Part shown: piece after piece, positions 41,335 to 54,000 of the stretch | Numbering within the stretch: position 1 is the stretch's first letter | How the letters are laid out: each line of letters begins with the position of its first letter | From: Alligator mississippiensis | Lineage: Eukaryota; Chordata; Crocodylia; Alligatoridae | Length of the DNA stretch: 64,000 bases | Direction of reading: 5' to 3' | NCBI RefSeq assembly: GCF_030867095.1 | Contig: NC_081826.1 | Coordinates: 252,878,251 to 252,942,250 of the forward strand | Notes under the pieces: model-generated | Told to the model about the DNA's origin: nothing | What the model saw: the letters and a program-made list of their open reading frames with translations, nothing else | Databases searched by the model: none | Position numbers and translations under genes: made by a program

Positions 41335-41713
41335 CATGGGTTTTCAACCTTTTTAAAGGAGTGTACTCTTGGGTACACATCTGGCAGAGTGGTGGGTGTA
41401 GGGTGGCAATGGCTGGATGCAGAGTGGCTGGGATGGCAATGGCTGGACACTGAGCGGAGGGGGGCTTGCAGGTGGTAGCACGGGGTGGTGGATGGCAGCA
41501 GCTGCGGTGGCTTGTGAACTCCACCCCCTCCCCCACAGCCAGCCTGGCAGCGCACGTGCAGCCCGTCAAGGGAAGCCGCTGCCCTCACCTCTCCCCTCCC
41601 CCAGCCCTGTACCTGGGAGGTGGTGGTGCTCCATGCCTGCCCACCCATGTGTACCCCCTAACCCCTTTCTATGTACTCCCAAGGGTACACATACCTCCAG
41701 ATGACATCCCCTG
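41335..41713. mobile_element. hAT non-autonomous element with subterminal inverted repeat
   Basis: The flanks ATGTAGCA (41,327-41,334) and ATGTAGTA (41,714-41,721) agree at 7 of 8. The left end CATGGGTTTTCAACCTTTTT is of the CAGNGGTTCTCAACC type. Inside the ends, GTACTCTTGGGTACACATCT is nearly complementary to TACTCCCAAGGGTACACATA. The interior is GC-rich and noncoding. Confidence 0.75.
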
Positions 41714-41721
41714 ATGTAGTA

Positions 41722-44700
41722 TATAAAAAAAAAATCACTATTTCACTGGAATAAAAAATTAGTATTGGTTTGTCTTGGCTAAAAAGGTTACATCATCAGT
41801 GGCATTGTTGCTTCATGCCAGTTTCCCTCTGTAGAGTGTGCTTAAGCTGGGTCTTTGGTTTGCACAAAGTCACCAGGATGGGAAATAGGCACGTTTCAAG
41901 CCTGGCTTGTAGCCTTCCAGAATTAGTACCAACAAGCTCCTCCTCAATATTTAATGGCTGATTTGTGTTCTCTGTAGAGATCAGCAAGTGGAATGTTTTT
42001 TTTGTTCATGGATACCATTTGCAGGCAGAAACCAGAACATTTCTACGTGGAAAGTACATACAGAAGGAGCAGGAATTCAAGAATGCCCTTCGCATCTTAC
42101 TTTTAGGGGCAAAATCTACATCCACTGGCAAGGATGAGTGCTTTTGTCTTCCACCGGAGATGTCAGGAAAATAGGTAGTCCTGATGCTGTTCCCAGTGCT
42201 GCAAAGTTCCCAGTGGCTCTCTTTAAATCCATCTCTTGGATGGGAAAGAAAAGGAGGAGTAATAGTGCTGAATGCTGACAGGTTCAGAAACATCTTAGGG
42301 GAAACCTGCAAAGGGCTAAAGAGGGATGAGGCTGTAGGACAGCAGATCTTTCCTGCTCATTCACATCCCACCAAAACCACCAGGTATCAAACATGCAGCA
42401 GAGAGGCTGCTATGGCACAAATGTCATGTGGCTGCTACAGACTAGAAGCCTGATAGAACAGGTGCTGAAGGAGGAAAGGGAAGGAGGTTGGGATTTGTGA
42501 ATTGGGAGGCTGTTGTAAAGATTCAGGGTGGCTTGACAGATTGTGCCAAGCTGGGAGTAGGTGAGGGAAGGACACAAAAGGCATACGTGGATGTAACAAT
42601 AGTATCACCATTGAAGGATCCCGATACAAGCTATTGGGTTAGGTCTGTAGGGAATACAAATGAAGCAGAACAGCTTCAGCTTTAACTTTGCTTCATCCAG
42701 GGTCAAAATAGCTCACTAGTACCATTATGGATATAACATTTGGATTGTGACAGCTGCTGCATGCTCCTCAGTTGCAGCTCCCTCTTCCCTTTTAAAGTAG
42801 CTAAAATGTACACTGGTCTATATTCACAGGGAACCAATTGTGCATTGTCTCTAGCTTTAGAGATCTAGGTGACTTCAAAAGGAGCTGAAACATACCCTCA
42901 GGTAACTGCACATCTCTAATGCCCAGACCTTAGAGGTATGTGCTACAGGTAACATACAGTACTATGGTGCTTTGCAATTGGAAATGGTGTTTTTTTCCCC
43001 ACTAATTTCACTTTGTTGGGGCCGCTGCTTTTCTGATTGGGTTCCCACTCCCTCTGCCCACCATTAGTCACTGCAGTAAGATGCTTCTAGATTTCAGAAA
43101 AACTACTAGATTTTTCTCTTCTGAAGAAACTCTTCCCCAGAAGAGTTCCTGCTTTGATGTAAAACAGTGTATTATGAAAAAGGACAGGTCTTCTATTTAA
43201 AAGGCTAACAACTAAAGTGTTTTATTTAATAACTAAAAGTATTGTTTGCTTTTTATCTTGCCATTGCCTCAGCCCTTTGTCAGTACTGTCGCCCCTTTCT
43301 TTAATCACAAGCCACAGAAGTGACTCTATCTAGAGTATTATTAGCTCTTTAAATGAAATAGAAGGTACAGCTGTTAGGTTTCAGCTTCAAGCTGATAGAA
43401 TTAGTGGCATCTTCATTGATACCTCATACAAACAAGAATTAGGATTTTGTGCAGGTCATTGGCTGTCATGGTGGTGCCAGGCAGGTGGGCTGAACTTGTA
43501 TGTCGAGGTCACAATGTCTGAGTTACCCTGCAGTTTCCAGTGTCTTCTTGGTCTGGTCTGCTCTGCTGGATGGGGAGGTAAGCCTGAATCCTGCCTCAGG
43601 CAAGCTACAGCTGAGGAAGCCAAAGAGTCTGGTGACAAGTTGAGGCCATCAGACCCTTGACTCCACTGCAGGAGACATAGAGCCAGGAAACAGTCAGTCC
43701 ATAAGGGCAGTTGGCTGGAAAGCAGGCAGTGTTCTCTTGGAACCCTGATGATGTTTTACTGGAAGCTGGTCAAAGCAATAGTGAAATATTTTCAGCTCAA
43801 CAGATTAGCATTTTCCAACTAAACCAAAACCAGATGATTCCCCTATAATCAACCACTTTCTCCTTCACCGTATCCCAACAATTAGGAAAACTTGGAGTCT
43901 GACCTTGTAAAACCAGCACTGTTTGGATCTAGCGTTTTGGCTCCATAAATCCATGGAGTTTGAATCCCAAACTGAAATTTAAATCTAGCCTTTAAAAAAT
44001 AGCTTGTCTTTTTTTGAGGTGCGAACCAAAAATATTTGTCTTGAGATGTACTGATGTAGTGGATGGGCCTTGGGCAAAATTAGCTTTGGTACAGAGGTTT
44101 TTTATGCTAGCATTTTAGTGATTTAACCCTTTCAGTCCTTTCCTTGGTTATTTGATGGTCGTGTAGGATTCTGCTAGGGCAATAGCAGCTTAAGGACTTT
44201 AGCTGTACTTATCAACATATATTTGAAGAAAAACCTGTTTTTTCCTTGAAATTGAACCTGAAAATATGGAGTCATCTTACATGCAAGGTTAATTTATAAT
44301 CAGCAATAAGGGAGCTAGTTTATTCTATGGCCATTCAGTGCCAATTGAAGAGTAAAATGAAAGGTGAACCAGCTATTTAATGTTTGGACTTTAAATGCTG
44401 CCATTTGTAGAATATAAAATCACGAGGGAATATTTTGGCTGCTTGATGCATATTTATATAATATATTTACATGCAATACTATAGAAGTGAAGTAGTTGAC
44501 TCAGATATTACTGTGTTTTTTCACATACAAGATATACCTCCCCCAAATCAGCCCTCCCCACAGTGAGGTGCTTGTATTAAGCAGGGAAGCTTTTTGCCCA
44601 GGGTTGCAAGTACTCTGGTTTGATTCCTGCTTGAGAGTACAACAGCTGTGGTATTACTTTTCAGGCAGCTGAGGGAGTATTTAACACAATCCAATTACCT

Positions 44701-44954
44701 TACAGTTCCCAGGAATCTTCTTGGTCTGCTCTGCTGGACAGGGAAGCAGGATGATCATCCACAAACTGGACTGTGTTAAGTATGGTTTAATTTACTTAAT
44801 CTGTACAGACTACAGATTCTTATCCCATTCCCTGGTTTATCTTTTGTGACCTATTTGTTCCTATGGGTTCTTTGCTTGTATGTCTCACAGCACTCCCCTT
44901 CCTGCTTTCTCACCTACTCTAATCACTCACTCCACTTTATACTCTGCTCTGTGC
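41722..44954. other. Intergenic, one short dispersed duplicate, no gene
   Basis: TTACCCTGCAGTTTCCAGTG followed by TCTTCTTGGTCTG near 43,522 recurs in diverged form near 44,697 (TTACCTTACAGTTCCCAGGA). These are two copies of an old dispersed repeat of about 60 bp. Nothing else is recognised. Confidence 0.3.
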
Positions 44955-45095
44955 TGTTCTTTCACAGCATGTGATGAAGTGAACTTGGGTTCATAAAAGT
45001 TTGTGCTCACACTCTATGTTTTATTTAGTCTATAAAGGTGCTATCTACCTTATCTTTTGACTAACATGGCTAACTACCTCTCTCATACAACATTA
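44955..45095 (+). mobile_element. Penelope-like 3'-tail fragment
   Basis: GATGAAGTGAACTTGGGTTC, then AAAAGTTTGTGCTCACA, then TTAGTCTATAAAGGTGCTAT has the layout of sauropsid Penelope-like 3' tails. Only the tail remains and the class assignment is tentative. Confidence 0.45.
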
Positions 45096-45548
45096 TTGAA
45101 GTTCCAGTTAGGGAAGTAAGTTAGGGAAAAGAATTTGAGTCCAAATCTATAGAACTGTTAAAATTCTCCTATTTTAATTTCATTTACTTTGAAACAAAGA
45201 AATCAAGATTTTATTATGTCTGTGGCTTTGACTAAAAGGACTAGTTTGAAGTGCCAGGATCTTTCCACACCCTTTATTCTGAGGCCCAGCTTCTGTTTTA
45301 CATGTTATTTCATCAGATACAATTTCAGTATTAATTTCAATCTGTTAATTTATTTAAGATCTCCAATAACAATGGAAGCTAAACATAGTAGTAACACTGT
45401 GCTGGGAATAAAGACTGTTGCTTACCTTTCCAGTAGCTGTAGCTCTTTGAATTTGTTGTTCTGTATATGTGGATCCAACTCATGGCGTAAATACTCTATA
45501 CACAGAGTATCTGTGCAACATCAGTGTCTGCTGGGGGTCATGCATATA

Positions 45549-45844
45549 CAGTAAGAGCTCTTGTTATCCGGCATCACCCGGGAATGAGGGATGCCGGATA
45601 ACAAAATATACCGGTTAATTGAGCAGACTTGGCTGCCGCTTCTCCCACTGCATCTGGGGCATCCCTCTGTCCCTCCCACGGGCCCTGCGGGACAGGGAGG
45701 CGGGCCCCGCACAGCCTGTTATGCCCCCGGGCTGTGGGGGCTCAGAGAAACCAGAAGTGCCACACTGGGCACTTCTAGTTTCACTTTATCTTATAAGCCG
45801 GCATGCTGGTTAGTAGAGCATGCCAGCTAACAGAACTTTTACTG
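45549..45844. mobile_element. Tigger/pogo MITE
   Basis: Ends: CAGTAAGAGCTCTTGTTATC on the left, and CAGTAAAAGTTCTGTTAGCT as the reverse complement on the right, flanked by TA on both sides. The internal GGATGCCGGATAACA after TTATCCGGCATC is a hallmark of the Tigger family. Noncoding, 296 bp. Confidence 0.85.
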
Positions 45845-45846
45845 TA

Positions 45847-47560
45847 CTTTACAAACCCAACCATCACCCAGTTCTTTCTCTGCCCAGAGTTCAAATGACA
45901 AAACTTCAAGGTGTGAGGACAACGGGAGGATTGTAGAATACATACCCTATGGAATATCTTTAAGGACTAGCTGTGTTAAAGGGCGATAGATTATTTTTCA
46001 TTGAGTCTCCAACACCTAGTGTTTACAGTAGTGTAATGGTGGGGCGGGGGGGGAAGCAATCGAAGCAGCAGCTCTCAGTGTTAGGACTGCAGGACTTCTG
46101 CTCTGAGCTGTGTGCCCAAACTCAGTGCAGTTACCAGAGCATGGGGATTAACATGTGTGATCAGCTCTCCATTGTCATTTCAGCATATTTTGGCTACAGG
46201 GACTCTACTACAATGTGCTGACAATATTACTTGCACTCTGGTTAAATGAGCTACAGCAGCAGATAAGGTCACATAAGAACAGTCTCATCTAACTGGAAAG
46301 CCTTTGCACTGAAACCAGAGTTCTTTTGGATCTGCTACTATATGCCACAAGGGGAAAGTGATTTGCACATTTCTGATACTAAAACAACAGACTAGTCCTT
46401 AACAACTAAGGTGTGTACCATCACTTTCCCAAAGGCATGAAATCTTGGAAAAAATAATGGTAAGTGCGCCTAGGGCATGCCCATATTGCAAACTTATTGC
46501 ATTACATGATACAGTGCTGAACACAGTGTAGTATCTGCTAAAACATAATTAGTGTTGCTGTGTGAGTGTGGCACAGCTGTGCAACTGTGAGAGAGAAATG
46601 TCAAATACCAGACTAATTAGAGCAACAGCAATGCCATATTAAGATGGCAGTGCTACTTCCTGTTTGGGAAGAAGTGTGCACAGATCCTCCTCAAATTCAT
46701 GGCATGTATTACTTTTTGCCACCAGGCTACCAAAATACTTTATAGTAACAAATACTACCTACAGTATAAATTAACTATAAAAGATAAACTATGCCAAGGA
46801 CACTGGAGATATTCTGATTCCTTACCAAAGCAGAGTAAAAAGGAAGGGAATGGTGATGGGGTCACTTTGCTCTCTGTATGTGCCCTTGGGTTTGGGAGGA
46901 ACATGACAGATGCAGAGTGAAGGAATAACTCCTTTTGTAGTCTGTTGGTTTAAACACTCTGAACTCTTATGTGGAGGATATGTAAGCACCAGGAGAGGGC
47001 TGTACATGTACACGTACTTGAACTGAAACATCTTAAGATTCTGTTTCAAAAGGTTACTACTTGTTTGTGCAAATATAAGGAGCTACATTTCCTGCCTCTA
47101 AATCTAGACTGGATAAAGAGGAGAGGGATCTCCTCGGGAAGCCAGTTCCCACTGCCCCGTTTTTTTTTTTTCCCCCACCTAAACACTGCTGTAATTTGCA
47201 ATAGATTATGATAGATTCCCCAAGGAACTAGACCATCCATTGGCTGAGCATAGCTAGAATGCAGTGTACTAGCTAATCTTTCTTCCCTTGCTGACGTCCC
47301 TTGTGCTTTAGGACCAAGGTCTGCTGAGTTTAAGATTTCTGGGATTCCTTTATACTGGGAGATTCCCTAACTAGGGTGAATATTCCCTCTGAATTGCCTG
47401 ATTTGACAAAAGCAAAGAACAGAATTTGCCCCAAAGATCTGAGGATCAAAATGGAAACAAATTACCAAAAAGCATTAAATAAATACCTAATTATCTCTTT
47501 TAAAACAATAAGTAATTCAACCCACCAACACCTCACTTCAAATTCAATTGGACAAATGCA
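45847..47560. other. Intergenic between the convergent genes, nothing recognised
   Basis: No exon or complete repeat is recognised. It lies just beyond the expected ANKRA2 3' end. Confidence 0.3.
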
Positions 47561-47564
47561 GACA

Positions 47565-48062
47565 TTTGATAAAGTGTTTTAATTTTTACTGCAGAATATT
47601 CTGTAAACAACCACATTTTGCACGATTTTATACTGTGAACAGTAAAGGAGCTTGTCTTTTATGGCAATACGCCTAAAAAATCTCAACAAATTCTGTATGT
47701 GGATATAATATTAACTACATGATCAGGTGGAATGCTATGTACAATGCAATTACTACATTTAACATCAACATTTCTATGACTCTACGTATCTGTCCAGAAG
47801 GGTTGCATGCAACACAATATTAACTTACATTTTCTTTTAAAGTTACATAAAATACAGTTAAAAAAGGTTAAATCATCACAGACTTCTATGAACACCAATG
47901 AGATACATGAAGGAACATGTATTAAAATCTTATTAAAAACAGAAAAAACATTGACTGAGGTAAAGTTAAAAGAGTAAACAAGTGTTTACCACATGATTAT
48001 GGGGATTATAAACCTGTCCAAATCTTCAGGAAGAGAACAATGCTTCTATTTGTAACAGGCTG
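47565..48062 (-). terminator. ANKRA2: ANKRA2 3' UTR with probable poly(A) signal
   Basis: On the minus strand the sequence after the stop at 48,063 is AT-rich. An ATTAAA signal (plus-strand TTTAAT) lies at about 47,578-47,583, giving a 3' UTR of roughly 480-500 bases. The exact end is inferred. Confidence 0.45.
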
Positions 48063-51000
48063 TTACTCCTTGATACTCTGAAGGAGTCTCAATAAATGAG
48101 ACTCAATGACCTGTTGAACTAAAGTGGAGAAATCTGGTTAAATAGTTCCCAATGATTTTTAAGTCACTGTCCATGTAGTATTTTACTGGCAGATGCCGAC
48201 TTATGTATTTTCATTAGATTATTGTAGGGGATATGAAGTAATGTACTGTTCATAAGACATTATATGGTGCTCTTATGTTAACATGATAAATATGCTAACA
48301 GAAGGCCAATATACAGAGACGGGGTATGGACAAGGGCAGTTTTGTGGTCTACTACAGGGGTGTCAAACTTATTTGCCCTTCCCTCCAGCTGGATCCAGAC
48401 TGTGGGGCTTCTCGTGGGCTGGATCCACACCCTATTATTGTAGCACAGCAGGCAGCAGCAGCAATGGCAAGAGAGGTGTCTGGGAGCTGTGGGAGTTAAT
48501 TCAGCCATTGCTCACCCAACCACCAAAGCGCATCCCCAAAAGGGCTCCATATCCCAGAATTTGGTGATAGGCCTCACCCCTGTTAATTCAGTCTCCACCG
48601 CCCTGGAATTCCCAGCTGCTCCTGGAGCCCAGTGGGTCTGATGCTATGGCTCCATGGGCCAGACATCTGACACCCCTGCTCTACTGGAAATGTCAGTGGC
48701 TTATTTTATGGTAGGGCATGAGGGATTCGGGCTCACTAGCAGAGAGTGAATCTAGAGTAGGGGGAAAAGTCACATTTAGTAGGAAGCTCAGCAACAATTT
48801 CCTTGTTTAGCCTCCAAAGATTGAACCACCTGCATTTAATTAATTCATATAGTTATGAACTGCACCACAAGCCCGGAGGCTTGCAAAAGCCATGTCTGGC
48901 ACTGTTTACAGTTCTTTGATTCAATTCATTATCTAAACCACTGGTTCTCAACCTTTTTAGACTCAAGGCAGCTCTCCATAGCTTCTGTGAATTGAGTGGC
49001 ATCCCTTTTCAAAAACTAAATTTGTTATAGTGTCTGAGGGGCTGGGCTGTGGAGTGGGACAGCCAGGTAGAGAGAGCCTGAGCCTGCCCATATCTCCTCA
49101 CATCTTGCTTATTTTATTATACTTCCTATAGCACGCTTCAAAGGATCTCTTCAAAGGTGCCCTGCCATCCCAACTGACAATTACTGGTTTAAACAAACAA
49201 AGATTTCACATGTTTCGCCAGGAAGAACCAATGGAGAAAGCCATTTTTTACTCTCCATACCACACTAGCAGGAGTGGAGGAGTTGTCCCCATGTATCAGA
49301 AAATGTTTATTGTTTCAGTTGAAATGATATTTAAAATAATTCATAGAAGTTGACTTGAGCTACATTTCAAGTTCAAGTTAATTGTCACTAGTGTGACAGT
49401 GGAGATCTTGCCTGGAAACTAAAGCAATGGAGTACCCCACCCTCAAAGAATGTCGGACCCAGGCTGAAAGCCTAAGTGATTTGGGAAAGATCTCCAAGGC
49501 AGCTTCAGCCAATAGGGTCCTATGCACTGCAGGACAGATTTTAAAACTCTTCTCCCCTGGCAAAACCCTGGAGAAAGCACAGGAATTATCACTGTCAGCC
49601 CTCCTCTAGGATAACTCTTTCCTACAGTACAGCTAAACCCATGTGGGCCCACACAAGCCTACAAATTATATTCACCTGCAAACATGGATCAGAATTGCCA
49701 ACATTCTCTCACTACTGACCCGGGTTCATGAACTCCCTCCCCAGTGCCAGGCCTTGGAAGCATCTGTCTGGCTCTCTAATTTATGTTTTAAGATGCATCT
49801 AACACCACACAGCATTATGCTTAATATTTTATTGAATTCTAAAAGCACAAGTCAAGCCAACAGTGTGCATTTGAAAAGGTAAAGGTTATTAGCTAATCTG
49901 TAATGAACAGAAAACAACATCCTAACAGACTCAGTGATCTGAAGGCCATTTGGGATAGCGACTTTGCTTTGTAAACAAGCAGCAATAAAAGTAATCAAAG
50001 TGAAGTTATCCTAAATACTCACCACTCCGATGGCCCAAAGCAACAGCTAAATCCATGGAATTGTAGCCTGAGTCTGTCTCAATAGTTGGGTCGGCGCCAT
50101 TTTCTATGTAAAACAGGAAGAAAATCAATTAAGTTATGTCAACAGTTAGTAGAACCACATAAGCAGTAATTAGGTACTTAGGGGTTTCATAGCCTAAAGT
50201 TACTTTACCCAATAAGATTTTTACACACTTCACATGGTTTCCATGCACAGCATAGAGCAGAGGTGTGCCTCCATTCTGCAAGAGAGGGAAAATGTCTCAT
50301 AGTCCTTAGTAAAAGAACACTAAACGGCTCTATAAAAAAAAAAAAAATTGAATAGGTGTTGATTGAGAGCCCTGGCTGATACAGAGTAGCTTGCATATAT
50401 GTGAGACTCTAGAGTACAAGTAATCATATGCAAGTCACCAGCATTTTCCTAACTCAAGTTCTGTATGAATTTTATAGAAGTACCCCCAGAGTGGTTTGTG
50501 TGAGCAGAATCCTGTGAAAAGTCCCCCTGAAATAAGAACTTTTGCACAGAAAAGAAGCCCCTCATGGTTCAGGCAACAGGACCAAGATCTGTGTTTGTAA
50601 ATATTCCATGGCAGATGAAGAATTGGGACCACTGTAATTTGGACTTCAGGGGAATCTGAGAGAGCCTGAAACTTAGCATTTCTCTGAAAACCCTGGAAAA
50701 CTGCAGTTTGGCTGGAAATGGCCTGAATCCACGTGGAAGATGGAGGGTGGAGAAAACAAAATTTAAGGAAAAAAATAAAATAATAATAATAAAAACCATA
50801 CCTGAAGTGCAGAGAAGAAAGGCAGCAGAGCCCTGGGAACACTGGAAGTCCCATGCTTTTCCAGGGACAGCCTAGTACAGGCTGCCAGGGCTCAGCCGAT
50901 CAGGTTGTTCAATTCCCCATTTTGGCCGGGAGTTTAAAAGCTCTGCCAGAGCAGAGCAGGTGAGTACTCCCTGCCCTAGGGGCTGTGGGCATAGGCATGC

Positions 51001-54000
51001 TTGGTGCCTGCTCCCACAGCCAGGCATGGGGTACAGGGTGCTCCCACTGCAGGGGCTTTTCCCCCCTCCCCACCTAACATGGCTCTCCCTGGCCCTGCTT
51101 TGTTTTGGGAGCATGGCTGCTCCATGCTCGCTTTCAATCGTTAACATGGATTTTGCAGCAGTGAATTTTGCCTGAGGGTTGGCATTCCATAAAAGTTAGC
51201 ACTCAATAAAAGTTGTTTAATAAAGTTTGTTTATTATGGTTTCATTAAGAATTGTAAGCGGTAAACTTGACTTTAAGTTGTTGTTTAATAAATGGTGAGC
51301 TTTACTTTCTTAAAACAGCTGAAGAACAGCCTGTATGCTGATGTTTAACGATAATCAGCCCCATGGTGGGCTCCCTCAGCTAATCGGAGGTGGGGGAGAG
51401 CACCCCCACTCAAGTACCTGAAATTGGCTCTGGTGAGCCTGCTGGAGCCCACTTTTCCCCCTGCTGGAGCCTGAATTACAGTGGTCCCTAATAATAAGCC
51501 ATGTAGGTGGTGCTTTCCTAATCCTGAGCTGGCTGTGTGCCTGGCCAGTACCACAGCATAACTCAGAACAACTTTCAGATTGTTTTAAGTATATCAATCT
51601 TTTGGACAGTAGCCAAAAGGTCATGGAGGAAGATGCAGGAGCTCTTCCTACACAAGGCTTCTTTCATGACACCACCACTGTATGGACTAGTAGCCAGGCC
51701 CCTGTTCTAGACTTGGTGCTATTGTTCAGTCTTAAAAACCTTTTTCAAACATGACCATTTGGAACCTCAAATACATTCTAATAACTATCTGTACATTTTA
51801 GTTGTTCTTTTCTAAAGGAATCCTTATGGTAAAATGCAAGTTTAACAACAGCATGAAATCATGTTAATATTTATAACTGAGTAACTGACATTTATATTAA
51901 AAAGGGAAAACTTAGTAAGTGAACGTGTTGTTAGTTTAGACTGGGGTGTCAAGGATTTGGCCTACAGAGCTACACTGTGCACGGCCAGACCAAGACCACC
52001 CTCACATGCTGGTTCCGTCCCCTGCAGTGCCTGTTCTGGCCAGTCCAGGCAATACGTTGCATGTGACACCTGCTCCAGTTGGTCTAGGGTGGGTGCTATA
52101 TGTGGTACAGGTCCTGGAGTAGATGCTGTGTTTGTCCATTCAGTCCCAGATTGGCCAGAGTGGGTGCTGGCTCCAGCATGTGGGTTTGGGAGGGGTCTTA
52201 GAATCATAGAAAATTAGGGTTGGGAGGGACCTCAGGAGGTCACCTAATCCAACCCCCTGCTCAAAGCAGGACCAACCCCAACTAGATAATTCCAGCCAGG
52301 GCTTTGTCAAGCCAGATCTTAAAAACCTCCAAGGATGGAGACTCCACCACCTCTCTAAGAAACCCTTTCCAGTGCTTCACTACCCTCCTAGCGAGAGAGT
52401 TCTTCACAATATCCAACCTAAACCCTGCTTTTTGCAACCGTAGACCATTGTTCCTTGTTCTGTCACCTGCCACCACTAAGAACAGTCTAGCTCCATCCTC
52501 TTTGGAATCACCCTTCAGGTAGTTGGAGGTGATGACTATGAAATTCAAGCTGAGCTGGGCTTGTAGGGTTGCTTGTATTGGTGAGATACTATCACTCTTA
52601 CAGCTAAATACTGGACTTCGCTGTTAAATGACCCCAAAGTTAAGCAAATACTTGTTCTGTCATTTATCAAACAAGCTGTCAATCCTTTATACAGTAGTCA
52701 TGAATCCCATTTCATCACTTAACAGTAGGCTGCTATCAAATCCCCCCAGTCTTCTCTTTTGCAGACTAAATAAGCCAAGTTCCCTCAGCCTCTCCTCAGA
52801 AGTCATGTGCCCAGCCCCCAAACAATTTTTGTTGTCCTCCACTGGACGCCCTCCAAGTTGTCCACGTCCTTTCTATTTGGGGTGCACCAACAGAGATTTT
52901 GGGAGCTGATACTGACAGCTGATTTTTAAGGAGGCATATTGGCTTATACCGATCAGATTTCAGATATGTAGCCTGAAGAGCTTCGTCCAGCTGATAAGTC
53001 TGTTGTGGTGGAAGGAAGGGGCACAGGGGGCAGATCAAGGCCCCTGCGGTGAAGGATTGGGGCTAGGGCAGGGGCTGGGGCAGGCGCTGCCCAGCTGGAG
53101 GGAGCGAAGCGCAGGATGGAGCCATGGCTCATCCGGGACATGGGGAGGGGCCTGTTCCCCCCAGATGTGTGGGGTGGGGCAGGCTGCAACTGCAGGCTGG
53201 GGCTGTGCCAGGCTTTTCCCAGTGGGGGGGGGAGGAGGGGGTTGGGCTGTACTCAGGGGGGGCAGCACTGGAGCTGGGAAGGGGGCTACAGCCACCCCAA
53301 AATTCACTGTAGTCTCCCCACAGCTGCCACTGCCCACTCCAAACGCAGCCCCAGCCCAATCCCCCCAGCCCAAGACCCCCCCCCCCCCCCCCCCCCCAAT
53401 CCCCAAGCACTGGGAAGAGCCTGGTGCAGCCCCGGCCCCAGCCCAGCAGCAGCTCCCCACCCCGAACGAGCCACAGTTCCATCCTGTGCCTGCCCCAGCC
53501 CCACTCTCTCCCTCACCACGGGGGCCTTGATATGTGCGCTCCCCTTCCCTCCCCCATGCCTTCCACCACAACAGACTTACCAGCTGCACGCAGCTCTCCA
53601 AGCACCCAGGCTGCACTCCTCGCTGCCTGTGTTGCACTGCAGCTGTGCGCATGCACGGGCACTTTTCGGCCACATCAAGCCCATTTCTGATAATTTTTAT
53701 TTTTTTTTTAAATTGGTGCCGATCCGACTATCGTATCAGTGCACCTCTACTTTCTGTAATGGGGGTGCCAAAACTGGACACAGTACTCTAGATGTGGTCT
53801 CAGCAGTGCAGAATAGAGGGGTATTATTACTTCCCTTGATCTGCTAGCAATGCTTCTACTAATGCAGAATATGCTGTTAGTTTTATCTATTCCATGACTT
53901 GGAGACAGTCCTCAGTCTGCATGGCCCAGTTCTTGCTTGCTCCTAGGGTAGTAGTGCAGTGTCTGTGCACCTGGCTATTGCTGCAACAGCTTTTGTTGCT

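Noticed and set aside
43440-44830. Possible local gene duplication between about 43,520 and 44,700
   Set aside because: The shared stretch is only about 60 bases and diverged, with no open frame. A dispersed repeat is the simpler explanation.
53003-53847. Overlapping open frames of 175-243 codons on both strands
   Set aside because: They lie wholly in the inverted GC-rich arms of a foldback element and pass through a 22-base C run. Low complexity, with equal openness on both strands.
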